Part shown: positions 32,750-40,735 of the stretch, piece by piece
Layout of the letters: each line of letters begins with the position of its first letter
How positions within the stretch are numbered: position 1 is the stretch's first letter
From: Nitrospira sp. CG24A
Lineage (GTDB): Bacteria > Nitrospirota > Nitrospiria > Nitrospirales > Nitrospiraceae
Assembly (NCBI GenBank): GCA_002869925.2
Contig: NEWT02000010.1
Coordinates: 100,599-149,889, forward strand
Reading direction: 5' to 3'
DNA length: 49,291 bases
The notes under the pieces: model-generated
Database searches by the model: none
The model's input: only the letters and a program-made list of their open reading frames with translations
What the model was told of the DNA's origin: nothing
Position numbers and translations under genes: made by a program

Positions 32750-33469
32750 CTACAGTTTTGGCAATATATCCCGTTCCGCTTTCGTCACATCTTCAATGAA
32801 ATCGATCTCTGTCCAAGGAAGTCCGCCGATCTTTTCGTGCCCCACTTTGACCTCGCGAAAAAATCCCACGAGCGCATCCTCGTATTCCATTTGCCAGTCT
32901 TCGCGATCCACATGGGTTTTGAGTGACGCCACCACATGGGGTACGTCGGCATGCCGAATCTTGAGGAAGCCCACGCCTTCCCCGGCGTAGTCGTAGTGTA
33001 ATGGCATTGTTTTTGTCAGCGCTATCACGCGCCCGCTTTCGACTACGACCATGCATTCCTCGCCAGTCTGCTTGACAGTCTCGTCCATGAGCAGGGCATT
33101 CTCACAGGGAGATTGTACCAAACGGCGCAAGATTTCTTGATGAAAAAGTACATCTGCATCCATGACGATTGCATCGTCATCCAATGCCATGCGAGCGATC
33201 CAGAGTGAGGAAATACTGCCGCGATGGAACTGTTCATTCACAAGGAAATTCACGCGTATCCCACAGTCGTTTGCTGCCACAGCCATGCGAATCATCTCCT
33301 GCTTGTAGCCCACAACGATGTCAGCGCAGTGAATGCCGACGCTTCGAAGCGACGTGAGATAGCGGTGCAAGAGGGTCTGCCCCCCGATCTCAATGAGGCA
33401 CTTCGGGCGATGTTGCGTGACCTGCCACAGCCGTTTCCCGACCCCGGCTGCAAGGATGATGGCTTTCAT
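32750..33469 (-). CDS. nucleotidyltransferase, probable phosphonoalkyl cytidylyltransferase
   Basis: A 239-residue nucleotidyltransferase-fold protein with intact signature LAAGVGKRL (residues 7-15), the KCLIEIGGQTLLHRYL segment and a metal-binding VMDADVLF. It resembles phosphocholine/phosphonoethylamine cytidylyltransferases (LicC/PntC group). Following the aminoethylphosphonate aminotransferase with an ATGA overlap and preceding a CDP-alcohol transferase, it most likely makes CDP-2-aminoethylphosphonate from CTP. The nucleotide and substrate are inferred from context. A role in another phospho-amino alcohol cannot be excluded. Confidence 0.8.
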   Translation of the reverse strand: MKAIILAAGVGKRLWQVTQHRPKCLIEIGGQTLLHRYLTSLRSVGIHCADIVVGYKQEMIRMAVAANDCGIRVNFLVNEQFHRGSISSLWIARMALDDDAIVMDADVLFHQEILRRLVQSPCENALLMDETVKQTGEECMVVVESGRVIALTKTMPLHYDYAGEGVGFLKIRHADVPHVVASLKTHVDREDWQMEYEDALVGFFREVKVGHEKIGGLPWTEIDFIEDVTKAERDILPKL

Positions 33470-34548
33470 GTTGTGCCGCAGATCCGTTCGAACGCATCGA
33501 GGAATCCGACCAACTGCGTCTCGGTTAGAGCGCCCATGTTCGCGACGCGGAATATTTGGCTCTGGAGTTGGCCTTGCCCCGCATAGATCACATAGCCCTC
33601 TTTCTTGAGTTGATCGTGCAATGACTGATAGGTCATGCCCTCTGGAAGATAGTAGGCAGTGATCGTGTTGGAGAGTTTGTCAGGAGTCAGGAGCGGCTTT
33701 ACGTCGAGTTTCGCCATACGTTCTCGGATCAAGGTTGCGACCTTCTTGTACCGAAGAATTCGTTTGGCGACTCCTTCTTCCATGAGTTCATCCAATGCTT
33801 CGTTGAATGCGTAATAGACTTGCACTGCCGGTGTGAATGGAATGGTTCCACGACCCTGGTCGTCCACATACTGCGTGATGTGCAGATAGATCGATCGTCT
33901 GGGGTAGCCCCGCATCCGCTCCAGAAATCCCTTGCGGACGAGCACGAAGGACACACCCGGGAATCCCTGAATGCACTTTCCAGCTGTGCCCGCCACCATA
34001 TAAATGTGCGATCCTGCGATATCCAGCGGTTCCCCGGCCAGAGCACTGACTGCGTCGAGAATGAACACCCGGTTCTGGCTATCGACGACATCCGCGATCT
34101 CCTTGACCGGATTGATAAGCCCGGTGGTCGTCTCGTGATGGACCATGGCGACCGCATGCGCTTCGGGATGTTGTCGTAGTGCGAGTCGCAACCGTTCAGG
34201 ATCCGGCCTTGTCGTCCAATCGTATTTAAGCTCAGACACGCCTAGACGATAGAGGCCGACCATCTGAGAAATACGCTCGCCGTACACGCCGTTGTTGAGC
34301 ACTAGCATCCGTTTGCCGTGTGGGAGCGCCGACATGACGGCGGACTCTACCGCCGCAGTTCCCGATCCTGTCAAGACCACCGCGGCATAATCCGCTTCCG
34401 CTCCCGGCACAAAGAGTTTCAGTAACTTCGCCTGAATCCCGTGTAAAAGTTCGGTAAACTCTGACTCGCGATGGCATACATCTGGATGTACTAGCGCCTG
34501 ACGTACCCGCTCCGACACATTCACCGGTCCTGGATTCAATAAAATCAT
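33466..34548 (-). CDS. 2-aminoethylphosphonate aminotransferase
   Basis: A 360-residue class V PLP-dependent aminotransferase of the PhnW/AEPT family. The start MILLNPGPVNVSERVRQAL is typical, Asp165 in ILDAVSAL should hold the pyridine nitrogen and Lys191 (GTAGKCIQGFPG) the Schiff base. It interconverts phosphonoacetaldehyde and 2-aminoethylphosphonate. Because a phosphonopyruvate decarboxylase lies just upstream and no phosphonatase (PhnX) or PhnA/PhnY is near, the synthetic direction is favoured over degradation. The stop overlaps the next gene as ATGA. Confidence 0.88.
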   Translation of the reverse strand: MILLNPGPVNVSERVRQALVHPDVCHRESEFTELLHGIQAKLLKLFVPGAEADYAAVVLTGSGTAAVESAVMSALPHGKRMLVLNNGVYGERISQMVGLYRLGVSELKYDWTTRPDPERLRLALRQHPEAHAVAMVHHETTTGLINPVKEIADVVDSQNRVFILDAVSALAGEPLDIAGSHIYMVAGTAGKCIQGFPGVSFVLVRKGFLERMRGYPRRSIYLHITQYVDDQGRGTIPFTPAVQVYYAFNEALDELMEEGVAKRILRYKKVATLIRERMAKLDVKPLLTPDKLSNTITAYYLPEGMTYQSLHDQLKKEGYVIYAGQGQLQSQIFRVANMGALTETQLVGFLDAFERICGTT

Positions 34549-34585
34549 GTTGTCGTTCTTCCCCTCGCTCCTTAGCCCTCACGTG

Positions 34586-35164
34586 TCATTTGATTGCCTG
34601 CATGAACCGTTTCGTAATATCCGGCGGGTCGAGCTTCACGCGTCCTGCATCTTCCACCATCTCATTGACTTTTACCAACAACATGCTCGGTCCATCTTTC
34701 GTCAGCATGTCCTTGAACTCGTAGACGAGATCTTCACGTTCCCGCACCCGTTCGACGTGCACGTACCCGGCTGCCTTTGCGACTTTTTCAAGCGGAACGA
34801 CATTGGAAATCGTCGGCTGATTGCCGGTTGTGCCGTAGACTTCGTTGTCGAACACCACATGAATGAAGTTCTTTGGCTTTAGTGCTCCCACTGTTGCGAG
34901 TGTTCCCATGCCCATGAGGACGTTCCCGTCACCATCGAAGACAATCACGTGTTTCTTTGGTTTCGACAACGCGACGCCCAGGGCAATCGCTGCTGCCGAC
35001 CCCATGGATCCGATCATATAGAAATGAGTGGGCCGGTCGGCAATGTGTTGCGCCTCGCGGGACGGAAAGCCATTGCAAATAATCACAGGCTGGTCGGTGA
35101 GTAATTCCAACAAGGCAGCCATCGCCTGGGCTCGACTCAGCATTGTGCCTTCTTCAGGCCTCAT
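34586..35164 (-). CDS. phosphonopyruvate decarboxylase, TPP-binding subunit
   Basis: A 192-residue protein equal to the C-terminal half of phosphonopyruvate decarboxylase (ComE-like). The thiamine diphosphate motif is FDGDGNVLMGMG, followed by FDNEVYGTTGNQPT, and SMGSAAAIALGVAL precedes it. The ATG at 35164 overlaps the stop of the partner gene as ATGA; a longer upstream start would lie within the partner. With the other half it would convert phosphonopyruvate to phosphonoacetaldehyde, the irreversible step that drives phosphonate synthesis. Sulfopyruvate decarboxylase is a paralogous alternative, less likely with the aminotransferase and cytidylyltransferase downstream. Confidence 0.85.
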   Translation of the reverse strand: MRPEEGTMLSRAQAMAALLELLTDQPVIICNGFPSREAQHIADRPTHFYMIGSMGSAAAIALGVALSKPKKHVIVFDGDGNVLMGMGTLATVGALKPKNFIHVVFDNEVYGTTGNQPTISNVVPLEKVAKAAGYVHVERVREREDLVYEFKDMLTKDGPSMLLVKVNEMVEDAGRVKLDPPDITKRFMQAIK

Positions 35165-35658
35165 GGGTGCAATCCCTTGATCACGCCTTTTGTGATATTC
35201 AGGGCCACGGGAATTCGTTTCTTCATAAATGTCTCGGCTACCCACTTCAGATCGTCGATGGCCGTCTTTTCCGTCAGCGTCCGATGAGGAATCTTCATCG
35301 TATCGAGAAACTGAGGCATGACTTCACCCATGACGAGATGCTCGGGGGCATCCTTCCCACCATGCCCACGCCAGGACACGATGAGAATACAGGGCTGGCA
35401 ATAGATATAGTTGAGCGAGATGAGCGTATTCAGTGATGTCCCAAGCCCAGAGTTCTGCATGAGGACGGCAGGAATCTTGCCAGCCATGTAGGCCCCGGCG
35501 GCCATGGCTACCGCTTCATCTTCCCGAACGGCCGGAGTGTAGAGCCGTCGTTCCATCAATTCGGCAATGATGCCGCCCAGGATCGAATCCGGAACCCCTG
35601 TAAAGAAATCTACCCCGATATCTTGGAGTGCTTGGACAAATGCATCACTTTCAATCAT
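35161..35658 (-). CDS. phosphonopyruvate decarboxylase, PYR-domain subunit
   Basis: A 165-residue protein equal to the N-terminal half of the enzyme (ComD-like). FFTGVPDSILGGIIAEL, the catalytic-side VREDEAVAMAAGAYMAGK (Glu for TPP activation), QNSGLGTSLNTLISL and WRGHGGKDAPEHLVMGE are the family blocks. The start MIESDAFVQALQDIG is placed at 35658; a longer frame to 35781 has no matching sequence. Most phosphonopyruvate decarboxylases are one chain of ~380 residues, whereas here the gene is split as in archaeal sulfopyruvate decarboxylases. First gene of the operon; a PEP mutase is not adjacent. Confidence 0.85.
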   Translation of the reverse strand: MIESDAFVQALQDIGVDFFTGVPDSILGGIIAELMERRLYTPAVREDEAVAMAAGAYMAGKIPAVLMQNSGLGTSLNTLISLNYIYCQPCILIVSWRGHGGKDAPEHLVMGEVMPQFLDTMKIPHRTLTEKTAIDDLKWVAETFMKKRIPVALNITKGVIKGLHP

Positions 35659-35803
35659 CGAGTCGATTCCTTGTCTCGATCCACATGGAAAAACGCGCGC
35701 ATTATAAGCTATGCCTTCGGACATTCTCAACAAAACTGCAGGAGTTGCACCATGCGATCGGCCATGGTAGCGTTCTGGCATGATCGAACCACAGCGAAAC
35801 CAT

Positions 35804-36316
35804 ATGGCTCGATACCGTGCCCTGTTGGGGCTTTTGTTCTATCTGACCTATTCCCCTATTCTCGCCTATGCTGTGCCGATGCAGAACGATCCGAATGGTT
35901 TCCAGAGCTTAGCCTGGGGAGTTGCCTTAACAGCGAGGCCGGACTTAGAAATCGCTAGAGCTGGCCCGCATGTGAATGAATACCGATTGAAAGACCGTCC
36001 GCCATCATATGCCGGAATTCCAGTCGAGAGTCTTCATTTCTTATCGGTTGACCAGCAATTTGCTCGCGTGACCATTCACTATCAGGGTGGCGATCAGCAC
36101 AAACAGATACTTGCCTACCTTGAGCAACAGTTCGGTTCCCTCGATCGCGTTCCAGGGCAGATGATGCGAGGACTGAATCAGCAGTATACGTGGCGCGGGG
36201 CTGATACCGAAATTAGCGTCACCTACCATGCGGATACGGAACGGGGATTTGTGTTTATCGATAGCCGTACCTTGGCCCCTCGGTTCAACGACCATATTAC
36301 CGATTCAGCGGAGTAA
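35804..36316 (+). CDS. exported protein, VPMQNDPNGF family, copy 1
   Basis: A 170-residue secreted protein. MARYRALLGLLFYLTYSPILAYA is a signal peptide, and the mature part begins VPMQNDPNGFQSLAWGVAL. Residues ~85-150 contain LSVDQQFARVTIHYQGGDQHKQILAYLEQQFGSLDRVPGQM and end in an Arg-rich beta stretch. The next gene is a paralogue. An ATG at 35780 is also possible; neither has a clear ribosome site, and 35804 gives a cleaner signal peptide. Divergent from the phosphonate operon. The domain is reminiscent of the C-terminal domain of the lipoprotein at 7.8-9.4 kb. Function unknown. Confidence 0.7.
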   Translation: MARYRALLGLLFYLTYSPILAYAVPMQNDPNGFQSLAWGVALTARPDLEIARAGPHVNEYRLKDRPPSYAGIPVESLHFLSVDQQFARVTIHYQGGDQHKQILAYLEQQFGSLDRVPGQMMRGLNQQYTWRGADTEISVTYHADTERGFVFIDSRTLAPRFNDHITDSAE

Positions 36317-36317
36317 C

Positions 36318-36857
36318 ATGCTTCGCCGCCTCTGCCGCGACCCTCGGATCTGGTGCATTTCTCTCGCCTGCCTGTTATTCTCACTCCTTTTGCTGGGTGC
36401 CTCGGCGTCCGCCGTCCCGATGCAGAATGACCCGAATGGGTTTGAGGGGATACCCTGGGGCGCATTCTTTTCAGACACTGATACCTTCGTAAAAGTTGAG
36501 GATACCGGCCGGTCTCAAACCTATGAGCTGCGGACTGGGTCTTCTTCACTTGGCGCAGTAACGGTCGACTCTATGAGATTTGTCACCTCGGAGGGCAAGT
36601 TCGCTCGTGTCATTGTCCGCTACCGAGGCAGCATGACCCATGATCGGATTCTTGTCTATCTTCAATCCCTCTATGGTCCGCTTGATCGCACACCTGGCCA
36701 GTTTGCCGGCGGCTCCATCAAGTTCTTTAGCTGGACGGGGTTTGAAACCGATGTGAACCTCCGGTACGAGACGGGCACTGATCGTGGCATCATCTTTTTC
36801 GAAAGTCAGGAACTCCGTCGAAAAATGACCGAAAGTAATTCAGCCACCGTGTTCTAG
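36318..36857 (+). CDS. exported protein, VPMQNDPNGF family, copy 2
   Basis: A 179-residue paralogue of the preceding gene, starting 1 nt after its stop (TAACATG) with GGAG just before. The signal peptide (ISLACLLFSLLLLGASASA) is followed by VPMQNDPNGFEGIPWGAFF. Shared features include SxExKFARVxVxYRG, RILVYLQSLYGPLDRTPGQF and a terminal RGIIFFES strand. The immediate tandem arrangement shows a duplication; divergence is large apart from the mature N-terminus. Family function unknown. Confidence 0.7.
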   Translation: MLRRLCRDPRIWCISLACLLFSLLLLGASASAVPMQNDPNGFEGIPWGAFFSDTDTFVKVEDTGRSQTYELRTGSSSLGAVTVDSMRFVTSEGKFARVIVRYRGSMTHDRILVYLQSLYGPLDRTPGQFAGGSIKFFSWTGFETDVNLRYETGTDRGIIFFESQELRRKMTESNSATVF

Positions 36858-37033
36858 CCATCGCCATCCCGCTCCGGTTTGGCCTTCATCGAGGCTCTTG
36901 GCCTGATACTGAGAAGTTTCCCACTCCTCCGAAAGGGTTAGATTAAGGCTGAGCTGGGGGAAATCACTTTTCACTCACTCTTGCGGTGTTCCTGCTATAA
37001 AACACCCACCCACTGCATTCTTCTGCCGAATAT

Positions 37034-37050
37034 CCCCTCTTCGGGAGGGG
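37034..37050 (+). terminator. C/G hairpin between secreted pair and PilZ gene
   Basis: CCCCTC, loop TTCGG, GAGGGG followed by CCTTTAT: could terminate the secreted-protein pair. It is preceded by TGCCGAATATCCC, the same string as before the hairpin at 7583. The interval 36858-37154 has no gene. Confidence 0.35.
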
Positions 37051-37154
37051 CCTTTATCCCCTCTCTTTAGGGATTGTCGAAATTCTTGAGTGCGGTATTC
37101 TCACACTATCGCGAGAGATAGAGAAACCTCGGCGGAACCATTGTGGAGGCACCG

Positions 37155-37571
37155 ATGAAACTGAACCACCCCGTTCTCAAGATCAACACCCAGAAGGCTC
37201 ATTCGCTTTTAGATCGGCGCTATGCTGAACGGATTCCCATTCGATACCGAATCACGTACTTCGGTGAAGAAGGCGCACGAATCGTCGCTGGAGAAGGGGC
37301 TTTGATGGACCTCTCTCAAACTGGCTGCAAGATCTTAGGTGTAGCACCGAGCCCGCTAGGCAGCCGTCTTACGCTGCTCTTAGACCTTGAGGACGGGCAC
37401 ACTCCCATGCGCCTCACCGACGTCATCGTTTCCTGGATCTCTAAAGATTCGTTTGCCGTCAAGTTTCCCAAGCTGTCACCAGATGAACGGAAACGGTTGC
37501 AAGAAGTTATTTGGAAGCATATCAGTGTGTCGCTCTTAGACGATCGACGAACGGCATTCCGAATCATCTAA
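37155..37571 (+). CDS. PilZ-domain c-di-GMP receptor-like protein
   Basis: A 138-residue single PilZ domain with both ligand motifs: RxxxR in RRYAER (about 22-27) and DxSxxG as DLSQTG (about 57-62). It should bind cyclic di-GMP and act on motility, envelope or export functions through unknown partners. GTGGAGG (37143-37149) is the ribosome site for ATG 37155. Followed by a second PilZ gene 102 bp later. Confidence 0.85.
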   Translation: MKLNHPVLKINTQKAHSLLDRRYAERIPIRYRITYFGEEGARIVAGEGALMDLSQTGCKILGVAPSPLGSRLTLLLDLEDGHTPMRLTDVIVSWISKDSFAVKFPKLSPDERKRLQEVIWKHISVSLLDDRRTAFRII

Positions 37572-37673
37572 CATCGCCCCAACGTTACGGAGAAGACCAT
37601 GGGTGAGTTCGTATAAACTTTCTCAAGCTGTGCCGTCAGTACCTGAGGCCAGCAGGAACTAGGAGTTGGCATC

Positions 37674-38060
37674 ATGAAACGAACATCGATCACATCGAGA
37701 AGAGGGCTTCAGCCTATGGTTGAAGCTGTCAATCGGAGACATGATTCTCGGCCCTCGGTAGAGTTCGGGTTGATGTACTCAGCACAAGAGCCTACCGGTG
37801 AGGTTCTCATGGGCGATGGCACGGTCACGGATCTCTCGCCTACGGGATTGGGTATTCGAGGCAACACCTTCGTCTCACCGGGGGAAGAACTTACGATTTT
37901 TCTCTACCTTCCCGATGGGCAAGATCCGTTGTTCGTGATGGAAGCAAAGGTAGCGTGGGCCTCAGGCCATCGGTTCGGAGTCGAGATCCTTAAGATGAAT
38001 TTACGGGAACGCAACCGCCTTCGTTACTTTTTACGCGCGAATGCCGCGCACATTGATTAG
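37674..38060 (+). CDS. PilZ-domain c-di-GMP receptor-like protein
   Basis: A 128-residue PilZ protein with RRHDSR (RxxxR) near residues 21-26 and DLSPTG (DxSxxG) near 53-58, then the GLGIRG turn and VAWASGHRFGVEIL strands. GGAG lies before the ATG. It is not a close copy of the preceding PilZ gene, sharing motifs only. Both may answer the same c-di-GMP signal. Confidence 0.85.
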   Translation: MKRTSITSRRGLQPMVEAVNRRHDSRPSVEFGLMYSAQEPTGEVLMGDGTVTDLSPTGLGIRGNTFVSPGEELTIFLYLPDGQDPLFVMEAKVAWASGHRFGVEILKMNLRERNRLRYFLRANAAHID

Positions 38061-38788
38061 GCTGATTGTTGGCTTGCAGGGATCGCAACGACCTATCGAC
38101 GAAAGATAGGCAAGTCCTAACGCTACAGTTTAGGTCACTGACAGCAGGAACGCGTAGCAGGTTTCTCTTCGGGTTATGGGCAGTATCGGCTTGGGCTTGT
38201 GGAAAATAAACGCATACGGAATCGAACCCCTTCTCATCACGGCACGAGGGCAAGCCCGTTTACACCATTTCAATCTGAAGGCGCATGACTCCCTCCATAC
38301 TCCAGGGGAGACTTTTCTCGTGCCTCCTCGTTGACCATTGTAGCCTGCGACGGTCATATCTGAAATCCTTGATATGATGATAGAGGTTGAGCTGCAAGGC
38401 CGGGAAGGGTAGAGGCCGGAACCATTCCCTGTTTAACCCCTAGCCGTCAGACCATTGTCATGCCATCTCAATACATGAGTGCGATTCTGCTCTCATTCCA
38501 CCACGTGCGCTGGTTGAAGGCCTTACTCACACCGAGCACGATGCCATTACTGAAGTCCATGCCTCGTGCGGGGATGGGATTGTCCACATGGGCTGATGCC
38601 GACCAATAATTAGCGAACTCGACGGCCAGAAACGGATGACCCGTCAGGAGAGTCGGGCCAGGCGGTTTTCTTCCAATTCCGCGGACACCTAATACGCCTT
38701 CCGGAAAATTCGTTTGCAGTTCGTATCAAAGGCTTGCTGCTGTGAAATGGTGCATGCTAGGATTTAAGTGAGTGAGGACTTACTTACC
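38061..38788. other. long intergenic region, nothing recognisable
   Basis: About 730 bp between the PilZ pair and the TetR operon. Several short frames on both strands lack ribosome sites and family resemblance. I see no RNA gene or repeat. The TetR promoter and operator must lie near its right end, but I cannot name a palindrome with confidence. Confidence 0.35.
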
Positions 38789-39454
38789 ATGAAGAAGCAA
38801 GCCGCACAGGGTAGGGACGAAAACGGGCGGCGGGCTTCTGCTGGCGATCGTCAGGCCAGCCTCATCGCGGCTGCCGCTTCGCTCTTTGCCGCAAAAGGAT
38901 TCAACGGTACCACCACAAAAGAAATCGCCAAAGCGGTGGGAGTGAGCGAGGCGTTAGTCTTCAAATACTTTCCAACGAAACGGACGCTCTACGCGGCAAT
39001 CCTGGCAGAAAAAGTGACGGTGAATGAACTGCTTGATGCCGTAGAAGCGGCGGTCACAAAACGAGACGACCACCGTGTGTTTACGATGATAGCGAGCTAT
39101 CGGATTCGCCCCGGCGTCGACTCAACGTTCTTACGGCTTCTCTTGTTCAGTGCGTTAGAGGGACACGAACTTTCCGAGTTATTCTTCGGTAAGCACCACA
39201 AAGTATTCTACGATTACCTAGCCGCGTACATTCGCACAAGGATTGAAGACGGGGCATTTCGCTCTGTCGATCCTCTTCTGGCAGCTCGAGCTTTCATCGG
39301 CATGGTCGTCCATCACCGACTGCTTCATGAGATCTTCGGAGTCCCGATGCTTCAATCCCATGAAGCCACAGTCGCCACCTATGTCGATCTCTTTCTCGCC
39401 GGGCTGACCAAGCTGCCGGTTAGCCGCAAGTCGTCGAGTCGGCGTTCACGATGA
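38789..39454 (+). CDS. TetR-family repressor of an RND efflux operon
   Basis: A 221-residue TetR regulator. The N-terminal helix-turn-helix is clear: LIAAAASLFAAKGFNGTTTKEIAKAVGVSEALVFKYFPTKRTLY. The variable helical ligand domain follows. The ATG at 38789 is preceded by TGAGGA at moderate distance; a GTG at 38768 is an alternative. Its stop overlaps the membrane-fusion gene as ATGA, so the regulator is co-transcribed with the pump it presumably represses. Confidence 0.88.
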   Translation: MKKQAAQGRDENGRRASAGDRQASLIAAAASLFAAKGFNGTTTKEIAKAVGVSEALVFKYFPTKRTLYAAILAEKVTVNELLDAVEAAVTKRDDHRVFTMIASYRIRPGVDSTFLRLLLFSALEGHELSELFFGKHHKVFYDYLAAYIRTRIEDGAFRSVDPLLAARAFIGMVVHHRLLHEIFGVPMLQSHEATVATYVDLFLAGLTKLPVSRKSSSRRSR

Positions 39455-40638
39455 ATCCCCTAAAACAACATCCGATTGTCACGCTTGGAGTGATCATTTT
39501 TTTCGCGGTCACAGCGCTTGTTGTGTTTCGCCTAAGCAGCGGCGCTAAGACAGACACTCGTAAGCCCCGTGTCACCACTGTTGCCACCGTGGCACCATTC
39601 AAACAGGACCTTGATATTCGATTAACGTATACCGCCGACATTACCCCCAACCAGTTGGTCAATTTGTTCTCACGGGTCGATGGCTACATTGCCAAGGTCT
39701 ATGTCGAGAAAGGAGATTTGGTGAAAGCTAACCAGCTCCTGATCGAAATCGATCACGCGGATTATCGGCACGCTGTTAATCAAGCCAAGGCAAACCTGGC
39801 CGCAGCCAGAGCAAGAGTCGCGCAGCAGGACGCCAGCGTCCGGAACACGACCCTGACGCTCAATCGGATGCAGGCGCTGATCAAAGACCAGTTTGTTTCG
39901 CAGCAAGATCTCGATAACGCACAGGTCGCATACGACACAGCAGTGGCAGCGCTCGATTCGCTCCGCGCACAGGTCCAGCAGATGGACGTTGCCCTGGCGC
40001 AGGCCGAGACAAACCTGGCCTACTCGTATATTCGTGCGCCTTTCGCGGGCTATGTGGCTGAGCGCAATCTCGATCTCGGCTCCTATGTCAGCGGGACAAC
40101 CGGCGGTACCTCTACCATGTCGCGTGGGATTCTCACCCTTCATGAGATCCAGACAATCCGCATTCTGATCGAAGTCGTCGAGAAGGATGTTCCGCTCATC
40201 CAGGTGGATCAAAAAGCAGAAGTTCGCGCTGAAGCGTATCCCAATCGCGTCTTCGAGGGCACCGTTACCCGTATCGTCCAGGCGCTGAACCGAGCTACCA
40301 GAACAATGACGATCGAGATAGATCTTCCTAACAAGGATCATGTCTTGAAGGGAGGCATGTTCGCCCGTGTAGAGGTTTTAGTCGGCACTCATCGAAACGC
40401 GATTCAGATCCCCATCGATGCCGTAAGTCGATTGGAAGACTCCCAATATGTCTATATCGTGCGCGAAGGAAAGGCTCAACGGGTGCCGGTGGAAATTGGA
40501 GCCCGTGACGAGAACCGAGTGGAGATCACCAAGGGCTTGGTTGGATCAGAGCAGGTGATCATATCCGGAAAAGATCTCGTTCACGATGGCGCCCCCGTGC
40601 AGGTCCACCCGATGAATGCCGTGAAAGGTGAAACGTGA
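39451..40638 (+). CDS. RND periplasmic adaptor (HlyD/MFP family)
   Basis: A 395-residue membrane-fusion protein linking an RND pump to an outer-membrane channel. One N-terminal anchor (about 10-30) is followed by the first lipoyl half (SRVDGYIAKVYVEKGDLVKANQLL), a long coiled-coil hairpin with LNRMQALIKDQFVSQQDLDNAQ, the second half (YIRAPFAGYVAERNLDLGSYV) and beta-barrel and proximal domains. The last codons (VKGET and stop) are formed by the intergenic repeat element, suggesting that insertion altered the C-terminus. No outer-membrane factor gene is in the operon. Confidence 0.9.
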   Translation: MNPLKQHPIVTLGVIIFFAVTALVVFRLSSGAKTDTRKPRVTTVATVAPFKQDLDIRLTYTADITPNQLVNLFSRVDGYIAKVYVEKGDLVKANQLLIEIDHADYRHAVNQAKANLAAARARVAQQDASVRNTTLTLNRMQALIKDQFVSQQDLDNAQVAYDTAVAALDSLRAQVQQMDVALAQAETNLAYSYIRAPFAGYVAERNLDLGSYVSGTTGGTSTMSRGILTLHEIQTIRILIEVVEKDVPLIQVDQKAEVRAEAYPNRVFEGTVTRIVQALNRATRTMTIEIDLPNKDHVLKGGMFARVEVLVGTHRNAIQIPIDAVSRLEDSQYVYIVREGKAQRVPVEIGARDENRVEITKGLVGSEQVIISGKDLVHDGAPVQVHPMNAVKGET

Positions 40639-40732
40639 AACGCAATACAGTAGTACCCTTCCGTACTCTATATCTCGAGTCATTCCCTAACGTCTTGCCT
40701 TTCACCTTTCACGTTTCACGGCTCACGTCTTC
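40621..40732 (+). repeat. intergenic inverted-repeat element between MFP and RND genes
   Basis: Left arm GTGAAAGGTGAAACGTGAAA then CGCAA (40621-40645) includes the MFP stop codon; a ~50-bp spacer follows; the right arm (CCTTTCACCTTTCACGTTTC, then ACGGCTCACGTCTTCA, 40697-40732) ends 3 nt before the RND ATG. Arms are inverted relative to each other. The ispA/hpnA gap has the same order of parts. Confidence 0.7.
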
Positions 40733-40735
40733 ATC

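Noticed and set aside
38130-38357. 75-codon minus-strand frame in the 38.1-38.8 kb gap
   Set aside because: Basic, Cys-containing peptide without ribosome site or family resemblance; treated as chance.
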